From positions 1 through 9,251 of the forward strand of contig JAUVJE010000092.1 of assembly GCA_030592355.1 (NCBI GenBank): a DNA stretch of 9,251 nt, in the 5' to 3' direction. Origin of the DNA: Clostridia bacterium (GTDB lineage: Bacteria; Bacillota; Clostridia; DUPQ01). Both the position numbers and the translations under genes were made by a program. The notes under the pieces were generated by a model. The model was given only the letters and a program-made list of their open reading frames with translations, did not search any database and was not told the DNA's origin. Below, in pieces: positions 1 to 7,181 of this stretch; within the stretch, counting starts at the first letter, position 1; each line of letters starts with the position of its first letter.

Positions 1-744
1 ACCCCCCAGCAATCGCACAGTATTTTTTCTCATGCTCTTTCCATTCAATACAGATGCAACAAGAACGGCGCAGGCTCCGGTGCCGCAGGCCAGCGTTTCT
101 CCCGAACCCCGCTCCCATACACGCATTTTGAGTTCCTTATTTTCCAGTATTTCCACAAACTCCGTATTCACCCTATTAGGGAACAATTTATGGTTTTCCA
201 TGGGAGGACCTTCTTTTTCAATTTCCACGGCATCAACCGAATCCACATAAACAACAGCATGTGGGTTCCCCATAGATACGCATGTAGCCAAATAGTTGTT
301 TTCATCAGTTTCTATTTCCTGGGATATAAATGTTTTTCCATTATAATCAACAGGTATAAGCATTGGTTTTAATATAGGCTCTCCCATATCTACCTTTACT
401 TTTTCAACTGCATCTCCTTCGGTAAAAAGTTCAAGTATTTTAATGCCTGCCAGGGTTTCGATGGAGACAACGGTCTTATGCGTCATCCCTTTGTCATAAA
501 CAAATTTACCAACACATCGGATACCATTGCCGCACATTTCACCCTCGGAGCCGTCAGCATTAAACATCCTCATTTTAAAATCGGCTGTTTCGGATGGACA
601 AATCATAATAAGGCCGTCGCTGCCTATGCCAAAATGCCTGTCGCTGACATAGATTGCGACATTTGAAGGATTATCTATAGTCTCTGAAAAACAGTCAACA
701 TATATGTAGTCATTACCCAGACCTTGCATTTTTGTAAATTTCAT
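1..744 (-). CDS. dapF: Diaminopimelate epimerase, 3' end outside window (partial)
   Basis: DapF interconverts LL- and meso-diaminopimelate in the cytoplasm, supplying lysine and peptidoglycan synthesis. The minus strand reads 248 codons without a stop from an ATG at 744; the usual family length is about 270-280, so roughly 30 C-terminal residues lie outside the window. Seen directly: the N-terminal [10 protein letters not shown] block (8-17), GIGSDG at 39-44, the first catalytic-cysteine motif MCGNGIRC with Cys71, GNPHAV at 159-164, ERGSGET at 211-217 and the second catalytic cysteine motif ACGTGAC with Cys220. The two cysteines form the acid/base pair of this cofactor-independent racemase fold. 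The start is supported by GGAGAGG just upstream and by a promoter at 788-816. The gene is divergent from feoA and appears intact as far as it runs. Confidence 0.97.
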   Translation of the reverse strand, partial: MKFTKMQGLGNDYIYVDCFSETIDNPSNVAIYVSDRHFGIGSDGLIMICPSETADFKMRMFNADGSEGEMCGNGIRCVGKFVYDKGMTHKTVVSIETLAGIKILELFTEGDAVEKVKVDMGEPILKPMLIPVDYNGKTFISQEIETDENNYLATCVSMGNPHAVVYVDSVDAVEIEKEGPPMENHKLFPNRVNTEFVEILENKELKMRVWERGSGETLACGTGACAVLVASVLNGKSMRKNTVRLLGG

Positions 745-787
745 AAGCCCTCTCCATTGTACAGGATAACATATCCCGGTTTTGTCC

Positions 788-816
788 ATTATACACAAGG
801 GATTTTTAATCTTCAA
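788..816 (-). promoter_or_regulatory. Candidate sigma-A promoter of dapF
   Basis: On the minus strand TTGAAG (816-811) is followed after exactly 17 bases by a perfect TATAAT (793-788). The predicted start near 781 leaves a leader of about 37 nt with the Shine-Dalgarno in it. That leader is too short for a lysine riboswitch, so no RNA-level control is visible. Confidence 0.65.
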
Positions 817-843
817 TATTTACTTTCTCATTACTATTTCTTA

Positions 844-872
844 TTGACAACCATTTTCATTAAGGCTATACT
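844..872 (+). promoter_or_regulatory. Candidate sigma-A promoter of the feo-fur operon
   Basis: A perfect -35 TTGACA (844-849) and TATACT (867-872) are separated by 17 bases. The predicted start, near 879, would fall on the Shine-Dalgarno GGAGGA (879-884), so the leader would be only about 11 nt. That is unusual, and another start further upstream cannot be excluded. The spacer is covered by a possible Fur site. Confidence 0.6.
846..864 (+). promoter_or_regulatory. Possible Fur box over the feo promoter
   Basis: The sequence GACAACCATTTTCATTAAG matches 12 of 19 positions of the classical Fur consensus GATAATGATAATCATTATC; the right half (TCATTA) is better conserved than the left. It lies between and over the -35 and -10 elements, where Fe-loaded Fur would block RNA polymerase. 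The fourth gene of the operon encodes a Fur-family protein, so autoregulation is plausible. With 12/19 matches in AT-rich DNA it remains a candidate. Confidence 0.4.
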
Positions 873-889
873 GCAATTGGAGGAAGTAT

Positions 890-1144
890 ATGAGACAAAA
901 ACGTAATATAGGTCATCAGGGCCGCGGTGGTCGCCAAGGCCACAAACGCGGACGATATAGTGTAGCCGGACTGCCTGGGAACAAACACCTCTGCAGGAGC
1001 ATGTCTTGTTACGGTATAAGGCCCGGAGCTGATATTCAGGTCCATAATGTTAATAAATCCGGCGTCATTGTTTATATCGACGGAATCCGGGTTGCTCTTT
1101 CTCACGATGCTGCCGAGGAACTTATGTTATGCAAAAAAAAGTAA
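890..1144 (+). CDS. feoA: FeoA-like ferrous iron transport accessory protein with a basic N-terminal tail
   Basis: FeoA is a small SH3-like cytosolic protein thought to act on FeoB during Fe(II) uptake. The 84-residue product carries a recognisable FeoA core from about residue 24: SMSCYGIRPGADIQV (the usual RL..MGI.PG..I.V), then a turn and GVIVYIDGIRVALSHDAAEELML. The first 23 or so residues are unusual, a Gly/Arg/His/Gln-rich basic tail not expected in short FeoA proteins. The ATG at 890 has GGAGGA five bases upstream, so the tail is probably translated. The gene overlaps feoB by 16 bp, and its last codons AAA AAA AAG TAA form a poly-A slippery stretch. Function follows from the fold and from feoB next door. 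The core is divergent, so the call is firm mainly through context. Confidence 0.85.
   Translation: MRQKRNIGHQGRGGRQGHKRGRYSVAGLPGNKHLCRSMSCYGIRPGADIQVHNVNKSGVIVYIDGIRVALSHDAAEELMLCKKK
1115..1119 (+). promoter_or_regulatory. Internal Shine-Dalgarno of feoB inside feoA
   Basis: GAGGA lies nine bases before the feoB ATG at 1129, inside the feoA coding sequence. It supports the short N-terminus of FeoB and independent or coupled initiation. It also lies 15 bases upstream of the slippery heptamer at 1135-1141. Confidence 0.55.
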
Positions 1145-2919
1145 ATCCTCCCCGCTCAATAGCACTGCTCGGAACCCCCAATTCAGGGAAAACTACACTT
1201 TTTAACGCACTTACGGGAAAACACGCCCAAGTCGGCAACTGGCCGGGTGTCACCGTTGATGTGAAATCTGCAAAAGCAAAAAGCAACTCCGCTATTCTTC
1301 TATATGATCTTCCCGGCGTATATTCACTGCACAATTCTTCTTCCCCGGAGGAAAGAACCGCTCAGGAATATTTGAATTCCGGCAATATATCAGGGGTAAT
1401 ATGCATGGTGTCGGCTGACCAGCCGCGCATCGGCCTTTCATTGGCAATGCATGTTAAACAACACGGCATACCCGTTGCCATCGCACTAATAAGAAAAAAA
1501 TATCTAGAAAAGCACAACGGGCTGCTTAACACGGATAAGTTCACAGAACTTACAGGCATTCCCATCGTAGTGCTTCCAAAACCTTCGCAGCTTGACTCTG
1601 ATGAAATACTCAGGGCTTCGGAATTACCTGAGGCAATACTTTCTTTTTCGGGCGGCAATATTGATAATTACCCCATGGATATGGTTGTTGTAAATTCCCT
1701 GCTTGACCAAGTGTTCACTCCCCCTGAAATAGACAAATCCACAGTATTTCTTGATTCAATGCTGTTAAAGACAATTCCCTCTCTGATAACTTTTATAGCA
1801 CTTATGTTTTTGGTGATGTTTCTTGCTTTCGGCCCGCCGGGTGCGTTCCTGACCGGTATTACAGAAAACGGAATATTTTCATTCGGCGAATGGCTGGCCC
1901 GCATTCTTGCTGAAAGCGGTACGTCAGAATGGCTTGTATCGCTAATCAACGACGGAATAATTGCCGGTGTGGGCGGCGTACTCGTCTTTGTTCCCCAGTT
2001 TTTTGTTTTATTCCTTATGCTGGGATTACTTGAAGCAAGCGGATATATGTCCAGGGCAGCATTCATGCTGGATCCTTTTATGCGAAAAATCGGACTCAGC
2101 GGAAAATCCGTAATTCCTTACATACTTGGCTTCGGCTGCACGGTTCCCGCCATGATAGCAACAAGGGCTTTGCCTAAAAGAGACAGATTCATAGTACTGG
2201 CAACAGTTTCTTTTGCCTCCTGCGGGGCACGGCTGCCTGTTTACGCGGCATTTGCGGCGGTATTTTTTATCCAGGGAAAATGGATATTAGTTCCCGCCCT
2301 TTATTTCAGCGGCATACTAGTTGCAATAATAATATCGTCCATCCACTCAAAAATCTTCAACAAAAAGGCCTATCCTTTTATAATGGAGCTTCCGTCATAC
2401 CGGTTCCCCGCCATGGGAGAATTGTTGGGTTATGCCGGCAGACAGGTTTTTACCTTTATTAAAAAAGCCGGGACCATTATATTCCTGGCCTCGGTAGTAA
2501 TCTGGGTTTTGATGAATTTCGGTCCGTCGGGGGCGGTTTCAACTCCCGGGGACAGTTTCCTGGCAATTCTAGGAAACTTAATATCTCCTGTATTGACTCC
2601 CTTGGGTTTTGGCGGATGGCGTGCTTCAACGGCTCTTATAACCGGTTTGATAGCCAAAGAAGCTGTAATCGGCACACTTTCCATACTTGGTGGAGGTCAT
2701 GGTATTACTGCGGCTCTCGGAAGCATATTTACGGTTCGTTCAGCTCTCTCGTTTCTGATTTTCGTATTGATGTACATTCCGTGCATAGCGGCAATGGCAG
2801 TGCTTTGGGGTGAATTGGAAAAGAAAATAAACATGCTTTATATAGTGTTCGGCCAACTGTTTCTAAGCTATGCAGTTACTTTTGCGGTCTACACAATATC
2901 AGGGCTATTTATGAAATAA
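1129..2919 (+). CDS. feoB: FeoB ferrous iron transporter, short form with degenerate G4 motif
   Basis: FeoB is the inner-membrane Fe(II) permease with an N-terminal GTPase-like domain. Seen directly: P-loop GTPNSGKTT (15-23), switch region GVTVD with Thr42, G3 DLPG (60-63), then a short linker to the membrane at about 210. The permease part has both Gate regions: GVGGVLVFVPQ (280-290), LLEASGYMSRAAF (300-312), GFGCTVPA with Cys337, SCGARLPVY with Cys365, and a late YIPCIAA with Cys552. At 596 residues it is shorter than the usual 650-770, mostly through a reduced GDI-type linker. Where family members carry the guanine-specific NMxD motif, this one reads IRKK (121-124), and no clear G5 is seen. 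There are no internal stops. It starts inside feoA and is followed nine bases later by the Cys-rich peptide gene. Confidence 0.96.
   Translation: MQKKVNPPRSIALLGTPNSGKTTLFNALTGKHAQVGNWPGVTVDVKSAKAKSNSAILLYDLPGVYSLHNSSSPEERTAQEYLNSGNISGVICMVSADQPRIGLSLAMHVKQHGIPVAIALIRKKYLEKHNGLLNTDKFTELTGIPIVVLPKPSQLDSDEILRASELPEAILSFSGGNIDNYPMDMVVVNSLLDQVFTPPEIDKSTVFLDSMLLKTIPSLITFIALMFLVMFLAFGPPGAFLTGITENGIFSFGEWLARILAESGTSEWLVSLINDGIIAGVGGVLVFVPQFFVLFLMLGLLEASGYMSRAAFMLDPFMRKIGLSGKSVIPYILGFGCTVPAMIATRALPKRDRFIVLATVSFASCGARLPVYAAFAAVFFIQGKWILVPALYFSGILVAIIISSIHSKIFNKKAYPFIMELPSYRFPAMGELLGYAGRQVFTFIKKAGTIIFLASVVIWVLMNFGPSGAVSTPGDSFLAILGNLISPVLTPLGFGGWRASTALITGLIAKEAVIGTLSILGGGHGITAALGSIFTVRSALSFLIFVLMYIPCIAAMAVLWGELEKKINMLYIVFGQLFLSYAVTFAVYTISGLFMK
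1135..1141 (+). other. A AAA AAG slippery heptamer at the feoA-feoB junction
   Basis: In the feoA frame the last codons are AAA AAA AAG TAA, containing the heptamer A AAA AAG, the same as the E. coli dnaX -1 frameshift site, within a run of eight A (1133-1140). A -1 shift here passes the feoA stop and enters the feoB frame at GTA (Val5 of FeoB), giving a predicted 676-residue FeoA-FeoB fusion. Transcriptional slippage adding one A would do the same. I see no convincing downstream stimulatory stem-loop, so use of the site is unproven. Confidence 0.4.
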
Positions 2920-2928
2920 GGTGAAATA

Positions 2929-3087
2929 ATGGATACAATACTTATATTAATTTTAGCAGCAATGACAATCGGCGTTTCAGCCGTATTAATCAAAGACAGG
3001 AAAAACGGCAGCTGCGCTTCCTGCCCTTATAACAACAGCTGCCAGACAAAAAAAGACTGCATAAATTCCGGAGAAACAAATAGATGA
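2929..3087 (+). CDS. FeoB-associated Cys-rich membrane peptide
   Basis: This 52-residue ORF fills the gap between feoB and fur. It begins at an ATG with AAGGTG five bases upstream (overlapping the feoB stop) and ends in TGA overlapping the fur ATG (ATGA). Residues 3-21 form one hydrophobic helix (ILILILAAMTIGVSAVL), followed by basic KDRK and a short Cys-rich tail with Cys29, Cys32, Cys38 and Cys44 in the pattern CxxC-x5-C-x5-C. This matches the FeoB-associated Cys-rich membrane protein family (PF12669 type), found next to feoB in Firmicutes. The role is not established; handling of Fe(II) or regulation of FeoB, analogous to FeoC, is an inference. Length, layout, spacing and position make the gene call strong. 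Confidence 0.88.
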   Translation: MDTILILILAAMTIGVSAVLIKDRKNGSCASCPYNNSCQTKKDCINSGETNR

Positions 3088-3518
3088 GAGATACTTTAAA
3101 AAAAGCCGGTATGCGGTGGACAAAGCAACGCCAGCAGATATACGATGAAATCATCGACGAAACAAAACATTATACCGCCGAGGATATACACAGCAAACTT
3201 GTTAATAAAAAGATATTTATAGGTCTGTCCACCATCTACAGAACCCTTCAGCTTTTGGAAGGGAAGAACATTGTGAAACGGGTTCCGATAGGCAAAGATG
3301 CGACGGTCTATGAGACCTGTGAAGAAGAATCCCACGGCCATCACCATATGCATTGCAGCAGATGCGGCAAGATTCTTGAGATTCATGTGGATATGCTTGA
3401 AGATATAGAAAAAATAATCAAAACCAAATACGACTTCACAATAACGGGACATACTGTGATGTTCACCGGTTTATGCTCGACTTGCTATCATAAGGCAGAA
3501 TCAGATTCCCGGAAATAA
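3084..3518 (+). CDS. fur: Fur-family ferric uptake regulator
   Basis: A 144-residue Fur-family repressor: N-terminal winged helix with AGMRWTKQR (8-16), TAEDIHSKL (31-39) and the recognition-helix region GLSTIYRTLQLLE (47-59), then a dimerisation domain with HGHHHMHCSRCG (84-95). Two CxxC pairs, Cys91/Cys94 and Cys131/Cys134, form a structural zinc site. Regulatory-site candidates are His86, His88, Glu80, Glu99 and His123. Aligned on HxHxxCxxCG, the two Asp ligands that define B. subtilis PerR (Asp85, Asp104) correspond here to Glu80 and Glu99, favouring iron-sensing Fur over peroxide-sensing PerR. GGAGA lies nine bases before the ATG. It is the last gene of the feo operon, probably autoregulated through the site at 846-864, and its end overlaps the convergent transglutaminase gene by 18 bp. 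The exact sensing metal is inferred. Confidence 0.93.
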   Translation: MRDTLKKAGMRWTKQRQQIYDEIIDETKHYTAEDIHSKLVNKKIFIGLSTIYRTLQLLEGKNIVKRVPIGKDATVYETCEEESHGHHHMHCSRCGKILEIHVDMLEDIEKIIKTKYDFTITGHTVMFTGLCSTCYHKAESDSRK

Positions 3519-6017
3519 GAATCTGTAGAGAATCCATTCCCAAAGCTTTAATTCATTATTAAATTCATATCTGAATTCTTTATAGAAAATCTCCATTTTA
3601 CGCAATTCTTCTTCATTGATATCATCTTGGTCATACATTATTCTGTAGTATACCGCAGTAAGCTCTTTCATCGATATGCGGCCCATATAGTAAGCATCAT
3701 CAATCAAAGCTGCAAACTCCATCAAAGTCATTCCTTTTTTGTGTTTAAATCCTTTATAACCTGTAATTCGAATAATTTCAAAATAGCCGAATCTAAACCG
3801 CTTTATTCCACTGATATTTTTAAACAGCAGGTTTCTCCCTATGGTTATGGAGACGCCGGCAAGCATGTAAACCCCGAGGGCTATTCCGATTAATGTCCAG
3901 ATCTGTTTCGCTGAAAGATCTTTATTTTCTATCCCGCCTATAGGGAAATGTGTCTCGAAATCATCATACTTATCAAGCTCGTTAAGATAGTCATCCAAAG
4001 CGGGATCGTCAAATCCAGCTCCAAGATTTATATCCGACATCGGTTCTTTGTTAAGTATGGCGGCAAAGGGCGGAGTGGGTTCAAAAATCATCCATCCTAC
4101 ACCTTCGAAATAGACCTCAACCCATGCATGGGCATTTGAGTTTAAAACCGGATATCTGTCTCCTTCCGATGGGACGGCAGGGGTTAAGAATCCCTCGACA
4201 TATCTTGCCGGCAATCCCAGGCTTCGGACAAGGGTTACCATTGACGTGGAATAATATGTGCAGTAACCTTCTTTTGAATCAAAGAGAAACCAATCAACAA
4301 AATCCCTGTCCCCGGGCACATCTTCAACTACAAGATCGTAAACAAATCCCTCTTGAAAATAATCCTCAATCGCTTTTACTTTATCGTAATCATTATCAAA
4401 TGGAGCAGCGATTTCATTGGCCAGCTGAATAACTCTTTGGGGAAGCTTATCGGGAAGCGGCGTATATCGCCAGTAATTGAACCGGGAATTCATCTGCAAA
4501 TCGTATAAATCCTTAAGCACAGGTTCCATTGAACTTGAAATCTGCAAGTTGTCATAGCTTTCTGCATTATTGGCAATATAGTACAAAACAGCATAAGTTT
4601 CGTAGTACATTCCGCCTTTGCTTTTTCTAAGTGTCTCAATAAGCTGTTCGTCATCTCTGTTCATTGAAAGATAATCATAATGAATAAATGTATAAAGACT
4701 AATTGCATTTTCTGTTTCCAGCGTGCCGTCTGTTTCAGCCATTATCCCTTTAAGACCGTCGTAACTCGTTAAAACTGCATTCAGAGGAGAAAATAATGTC
4801 TTTGTTTCAACACCGGCATATGTTATCGAGACAGATTTTTTATTATACCAATCCGGAAGCAGGTGTTCTCCCATAACAGAATTGAAATCAGGCCCGGGCA
4901 ACACTATAGATTTTTCATCATCAGGCGAAGTCTGAGAAAGCCAACTGTTCAATTCCATGAATCTCCATCCGTATACAGGCTCAATCAACATCTGCCTGTT
5001 TGCATCATATTCCTGATATTCAAGTATTGGTTCTGAGTAGTTTACTTCATTTGAGGATACGCCCCACGACGAGCCGTTAAAGTAGGGCCATGACTCGCCC
5101 CGCAAATATATGATTTCACTCCCGTATACATCCAGAATGTGAGAATAATCAAGTTCTACGCTTCCCCCGGGTTTGCCGGGTTCGGATGAAAAGCCTGTGG
5201 CGGCAAGGGAGAATGAATCATATGCCTTGAAATCAATGGGTTTGTCTCCACCTGTATTTCTAAAAATAATTTTATCATCAAGCCACTTCCAGGTAATCGG
5301 AGAACTGCTTTTGGGAATAAGCATGACAACCAGCAACAGCACTGCTATCACAGGCAATGCGGCAACTATAAATTTGCTGGGTGAAAGGAATGCCTGTTCT
5401 TCGTTTCTCTTTGCAAGGACTTTTATTTTTCTATAATAAACATGTGTAAAATACAGGATAGCAAGGGCAGCCAGCGAGATGTAAAAGGCAAGGCCGTTAA
5501 CCTCTCTGACAATAGCCCACTGAGTTACAAACAAAGATACCGAAAGCAGGAATACAGGAAGATAGAAAAACCACCGGACTACAAGAAAATATAATACCGA
5601 AGTCAATAGCACTGTAATTCCTACTGTCGTAACATATACATATTGCCACGGCATTTCCATAGTCATATGCCAATTGGTCATCAAACCCCACAACCATTTG
5701 AAATACATGGCAATGCTCATGACAAATGCTTCGGAGAATCCGCCCCTGGCCCATATTACCGCAAGAATCACAACCGCAGTCAGAACAACGCCAAACACTG
5801 TCAGGGATATTTTCCAGTTTCGGAATATCAGTATGCAAAGAGGCATGGTGAAAAGCACAGCCATAAAAATCCGGGCATATGAAAACATCATCCAAGGGTC
5901 AAGGTCTGTATATTGAACCACTGCGCTGCTTAAGGCAAATGCCAGTACGGACGCAACAATTGCAGGACCCAGAATATTCTTTCCGTCTTTATTCAGTTTC
6001 TTCGTTTTCTCCGCCAT
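3501..6017 (-). CDS. Membrane-anchored transglutaminase-like protein (TgpA/DUF4129 type)
   Basis: Numbered from the ATG at 6017, 838 residues. About seven hydrophobic helices lie in the first 235 residues (roughly 15-35, 45-65, 69-91, 127-147, 148-170, 172-192, 216-235). Then comes a long extracytoplasmic region with a transglutaminase core: EGYCTYYSTSM with nucleophile Cys586, GLPARYVEGF (601-610), NAHAWVEVYF with His630, and FEPTPPF with Glu646 at the place of the third triad residue. A further helix at 703-728 and a cytoplasmic tail with a DUF4129-like segment (about 755-815) follow. This is the TgpA layout of MoxR/DUF58 operons, implicated in cell-surface protein or peptidoglycan processing; the substrate here is unknown. 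GAGGG five bases upstream favours the ATG at 6017; ATG 6020 and TTG 6041 are alternatives. It overlaps the DUF58 gene by 29 bp. Confidence 0.9.
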   Translation of the reverse strand: MAEKTKKLNKDGKNILGPAIVASVLAFALSSAVVQYTDLDPWMMFSYARIFMAVLFTMPLCILIFRNWKISLTVFGVVLTAVVILAVIWARGGFSEAFVMSIAMYFKWLWGLMTNWHMTMEMPWQYVYVTTVGITVLLTSVLYFLVVRWFFYLPVFLLSVSLFVTQWAIVREVNGLAFYISLAALAILYFTHVYYRKIKVLAKRNEEQAFLSPSKFIVAALPVIAVLLLVVMLIPKSSSPITWKWLDDKIIFRNTGGDKPIDFKAYDSFSLAATGFSSEPGKPGGSVELDYSHILDVYGSEIIYLRGESWPYFNGSSWGVSSNEVNYSEPILEYQEYDANRQMLIEPVYGWRFMELNSWLSQTSPDDEKSIVLPGPDFNSVMGEHLLPDWYNKKSVSITYAGVETKTLFSPLNAVLTSYDGLKGIMAETDGTLETENAISLYTFIHYDYLSMNRDDEQLIETLRKSKGGMYYETYAVLYYIANNAESYDNLQISSSMEPVLKDLYDLQMNSRFNYWRYTPLPDKLPQRVIQLANEIAAPFDNDYDKVKAIEDYFQEGFVYDLVVEDVPGDRDFVDWFLFDSKEGYCTYYSTSMVTLVRSLGLPARYVEGFLTPAVPSEGDRYPVLNSNAHAWVEVYFEGVGWMIFEPTPPFAAILNKEPMSDINLGAGFDDPALDDYLNELDKYDDFETHFPIGGIENKDLSAKQIWTLIGIALGVYMLAGVSITIGRNLLFKNISGIKRFRFGYFEIIRITGYKGFKHKKGMTLMEFAALIDDAYYMGRISMKELTAVYYRIMYDQDDINEEELRKMEIFYKEFRYEFNNELKLWEWILYRFLFPGI
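3502..3525. other. Inverted repeat across the fur / transglutaminase convergent overlap
   Basis: CAGATTC (3502-3508) and GAATCTG (3519-3525) form a 7-bp stem with a 10-base loop, covering the stop codons of both convergent genes. It could slow or end transcription in either direction. Neither side is followed by a T-run, so it is not a classical intrinsic terminator. Confidence 0.3.
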
Positions 6018-7179
6018 CATTACCCTCTTTGAGCTGTTCAATGGTGATTCCCTGTTTCATAAGCAATCGTTTGTAGTTATATACTTCATCATCATCCGTA
6101 TCCAACGTGCAGTACCTTACAAATACCCTCTTCTCCGAATGATGAATCTGGGTCATGCAACTATATAATTCTTGTGACAAACGGGTGCAATATATAAAAA
6201 ATGTATTATTTTTATTCTCATCTCCCAAAATCGAATACAGCGCCGCATCCAGCCCTTCTTCTGCATTAAAGGTGATTTCTGCGAGCAAATTGTAAAGTTC
6301 GTCAAAATCCCCCATGCTGATGCCGTGCCAAACATTGAGCCCCTTTTTATAGTAAACCAAATCAACAGGTATATTATTACTTAGAAAATAGTGGGCTGTG
6401 GCAACGATTTCCTCTACCAGCATATCCTCATAGACAATCCTGTTCCTAATCGGCATGTCGTTTCGGTGAAGGTCCAGAGCCAGTATAACCCTGCTGTCAA
6501 ATGTGCTTTCTTTGTCTGTTACAATCAGTTTCTGCATCCTTGCCGAAAGTTTCCAATGTATCAGGCGGCTGCTGTCGCCATACGCGTATTCACGCAAATT
6601 TGAAAGTGCTTCATCCCCTTTGCTTTTGTTGAAAAGAGCCACTCGGAAATCAGACATGGTCATGCCTTCTCTTACAAACTCTTCGGAAATTTTAATTCTA
6701 GGGTATATGACTACAGATATGAAATTTGATTTCTTAAGCCGAAGTTCAAAAAGGTTGAGAAAATCCCGGAATTCAACTTTCAATATACCGACATTATACC
6801 GTCCTCTGTACCGGCACTTAATATCATATTCAAGGGTTTTGCTTCTTCCGGTTACAATGGATTCGTTTTTAATATCAGGCTTACCTGACACCACCGTTTC
6901 AGGGGTCTGAATATGTATTCGCACATAAATGAATGGTAAAATTATGCTGTTTGCAAATATACATCTGTAATGAAAGTTCTCGCCCTTAATATAGGTCTTG
7001 TCGGTACAGCTTTCATAATACTTGAAAGAAAAATATGATATGACCAAATATATAAATGAAACCACCGGAAGACCTATCACAAGAAAAAAAATGGCCCATG
7101 GAACTGTTCCCCCGTAAAAATAAACGAAATATAAAGAAGCAAGAAATATTATAGAGTAAATTATCCGCGCTTTTTTCAT
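5989..7179 (-). CDS. DUF58 domain protein
   Basis: A 396-residue protein with two N-terminal hydrophobic helices (about 7-21 and 25-50), a beta-rich middle and the DUF58 signature LREYAYGDSSRLIHWKLSAR (195-214) with Gly201-Asp202 and Trp209, followed by a von Willebrand A-like stretch ILALDLHRND (232-241). DUF58 proteins are consistently encoded beside MoxR ATPases and are thought to be MoxR partners or substrates; the biochemical role is not established. A full MIDAS DxSxS is not visible (DLHRN instead), so metal binding is doubtful. The ATG at 7179 lies two bases after the moxR stop and has only a weak Shine-Dalgarno, suggesting translational coupling. The 3' end overlaps the transglutaminase start by 29 bp. 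The C-terminus is a short acidic tail. Confidence 0.93.
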   Translation of the reverse strand: MKKARIIYSIIFLASLYFVYFYGGTVPWAIFFLVIGLPVVSFIYLVISYFSFKYYESCTDKTYIKGENFHYRCIFANSIILPFIYVRIHIQTPETVVSGKPDIKNESIVTGRSKTLEYDIKCRYRGRYNVGILKVEFRDFLNLFELRLKKSNFISVVIYPRIKISEEFVREGMTMSDFRVALFNKSKGDEALSNLREYAYGDSSRLIHWKLSARMQKLIVTDKESTFDSRVILALDLHRNDMPIRNRIVYEDMLVEEIVATAHYFLSNNIPVDLVYYKKGLNVWHGISMGDFDELYNLLAEITFNAEEGLDAALYSILGDENKNNTFFIYCTRLSQELYSCMTQIHHSEKRVFVRYCTLDTDDDEVYNYKRLLMKQGITIEQLKEGNDGGENEETE

Positions 7180-7181
7180 AA

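Noticed and set aside
745..843. Lysine riboswitch before dapF
   Set aside because: The promoter at 788-816 leaves a leader of about 37 nt, far too short for that aptamer.
866..1105. Minus-strand 79-residue ORF across feoA
   Set aside because: Antisense shadow of feoA, with no Shine-Dalgarno or family resemblance.
1485..1510. Frameshift explaining the missing FeoB G4 motif
   Set aside because: The alternative frames around the A-run do not restore an NMxD motif and soon reach stops, while the given frame continues into intact permease sequence.
1668..2066. Minus-strand 132-residue ORF inside feoB
   Set aside because: Lies opposite conserved FeoB permease motifs; low-complexity translation with no recognisable domain.
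6503..6910. Plus-strand 135-residue ORF opposite the DUF58 gene
   Set aside because: Covers the strand complementary to the DUF58 signature and has no supporting ribosome binding site.
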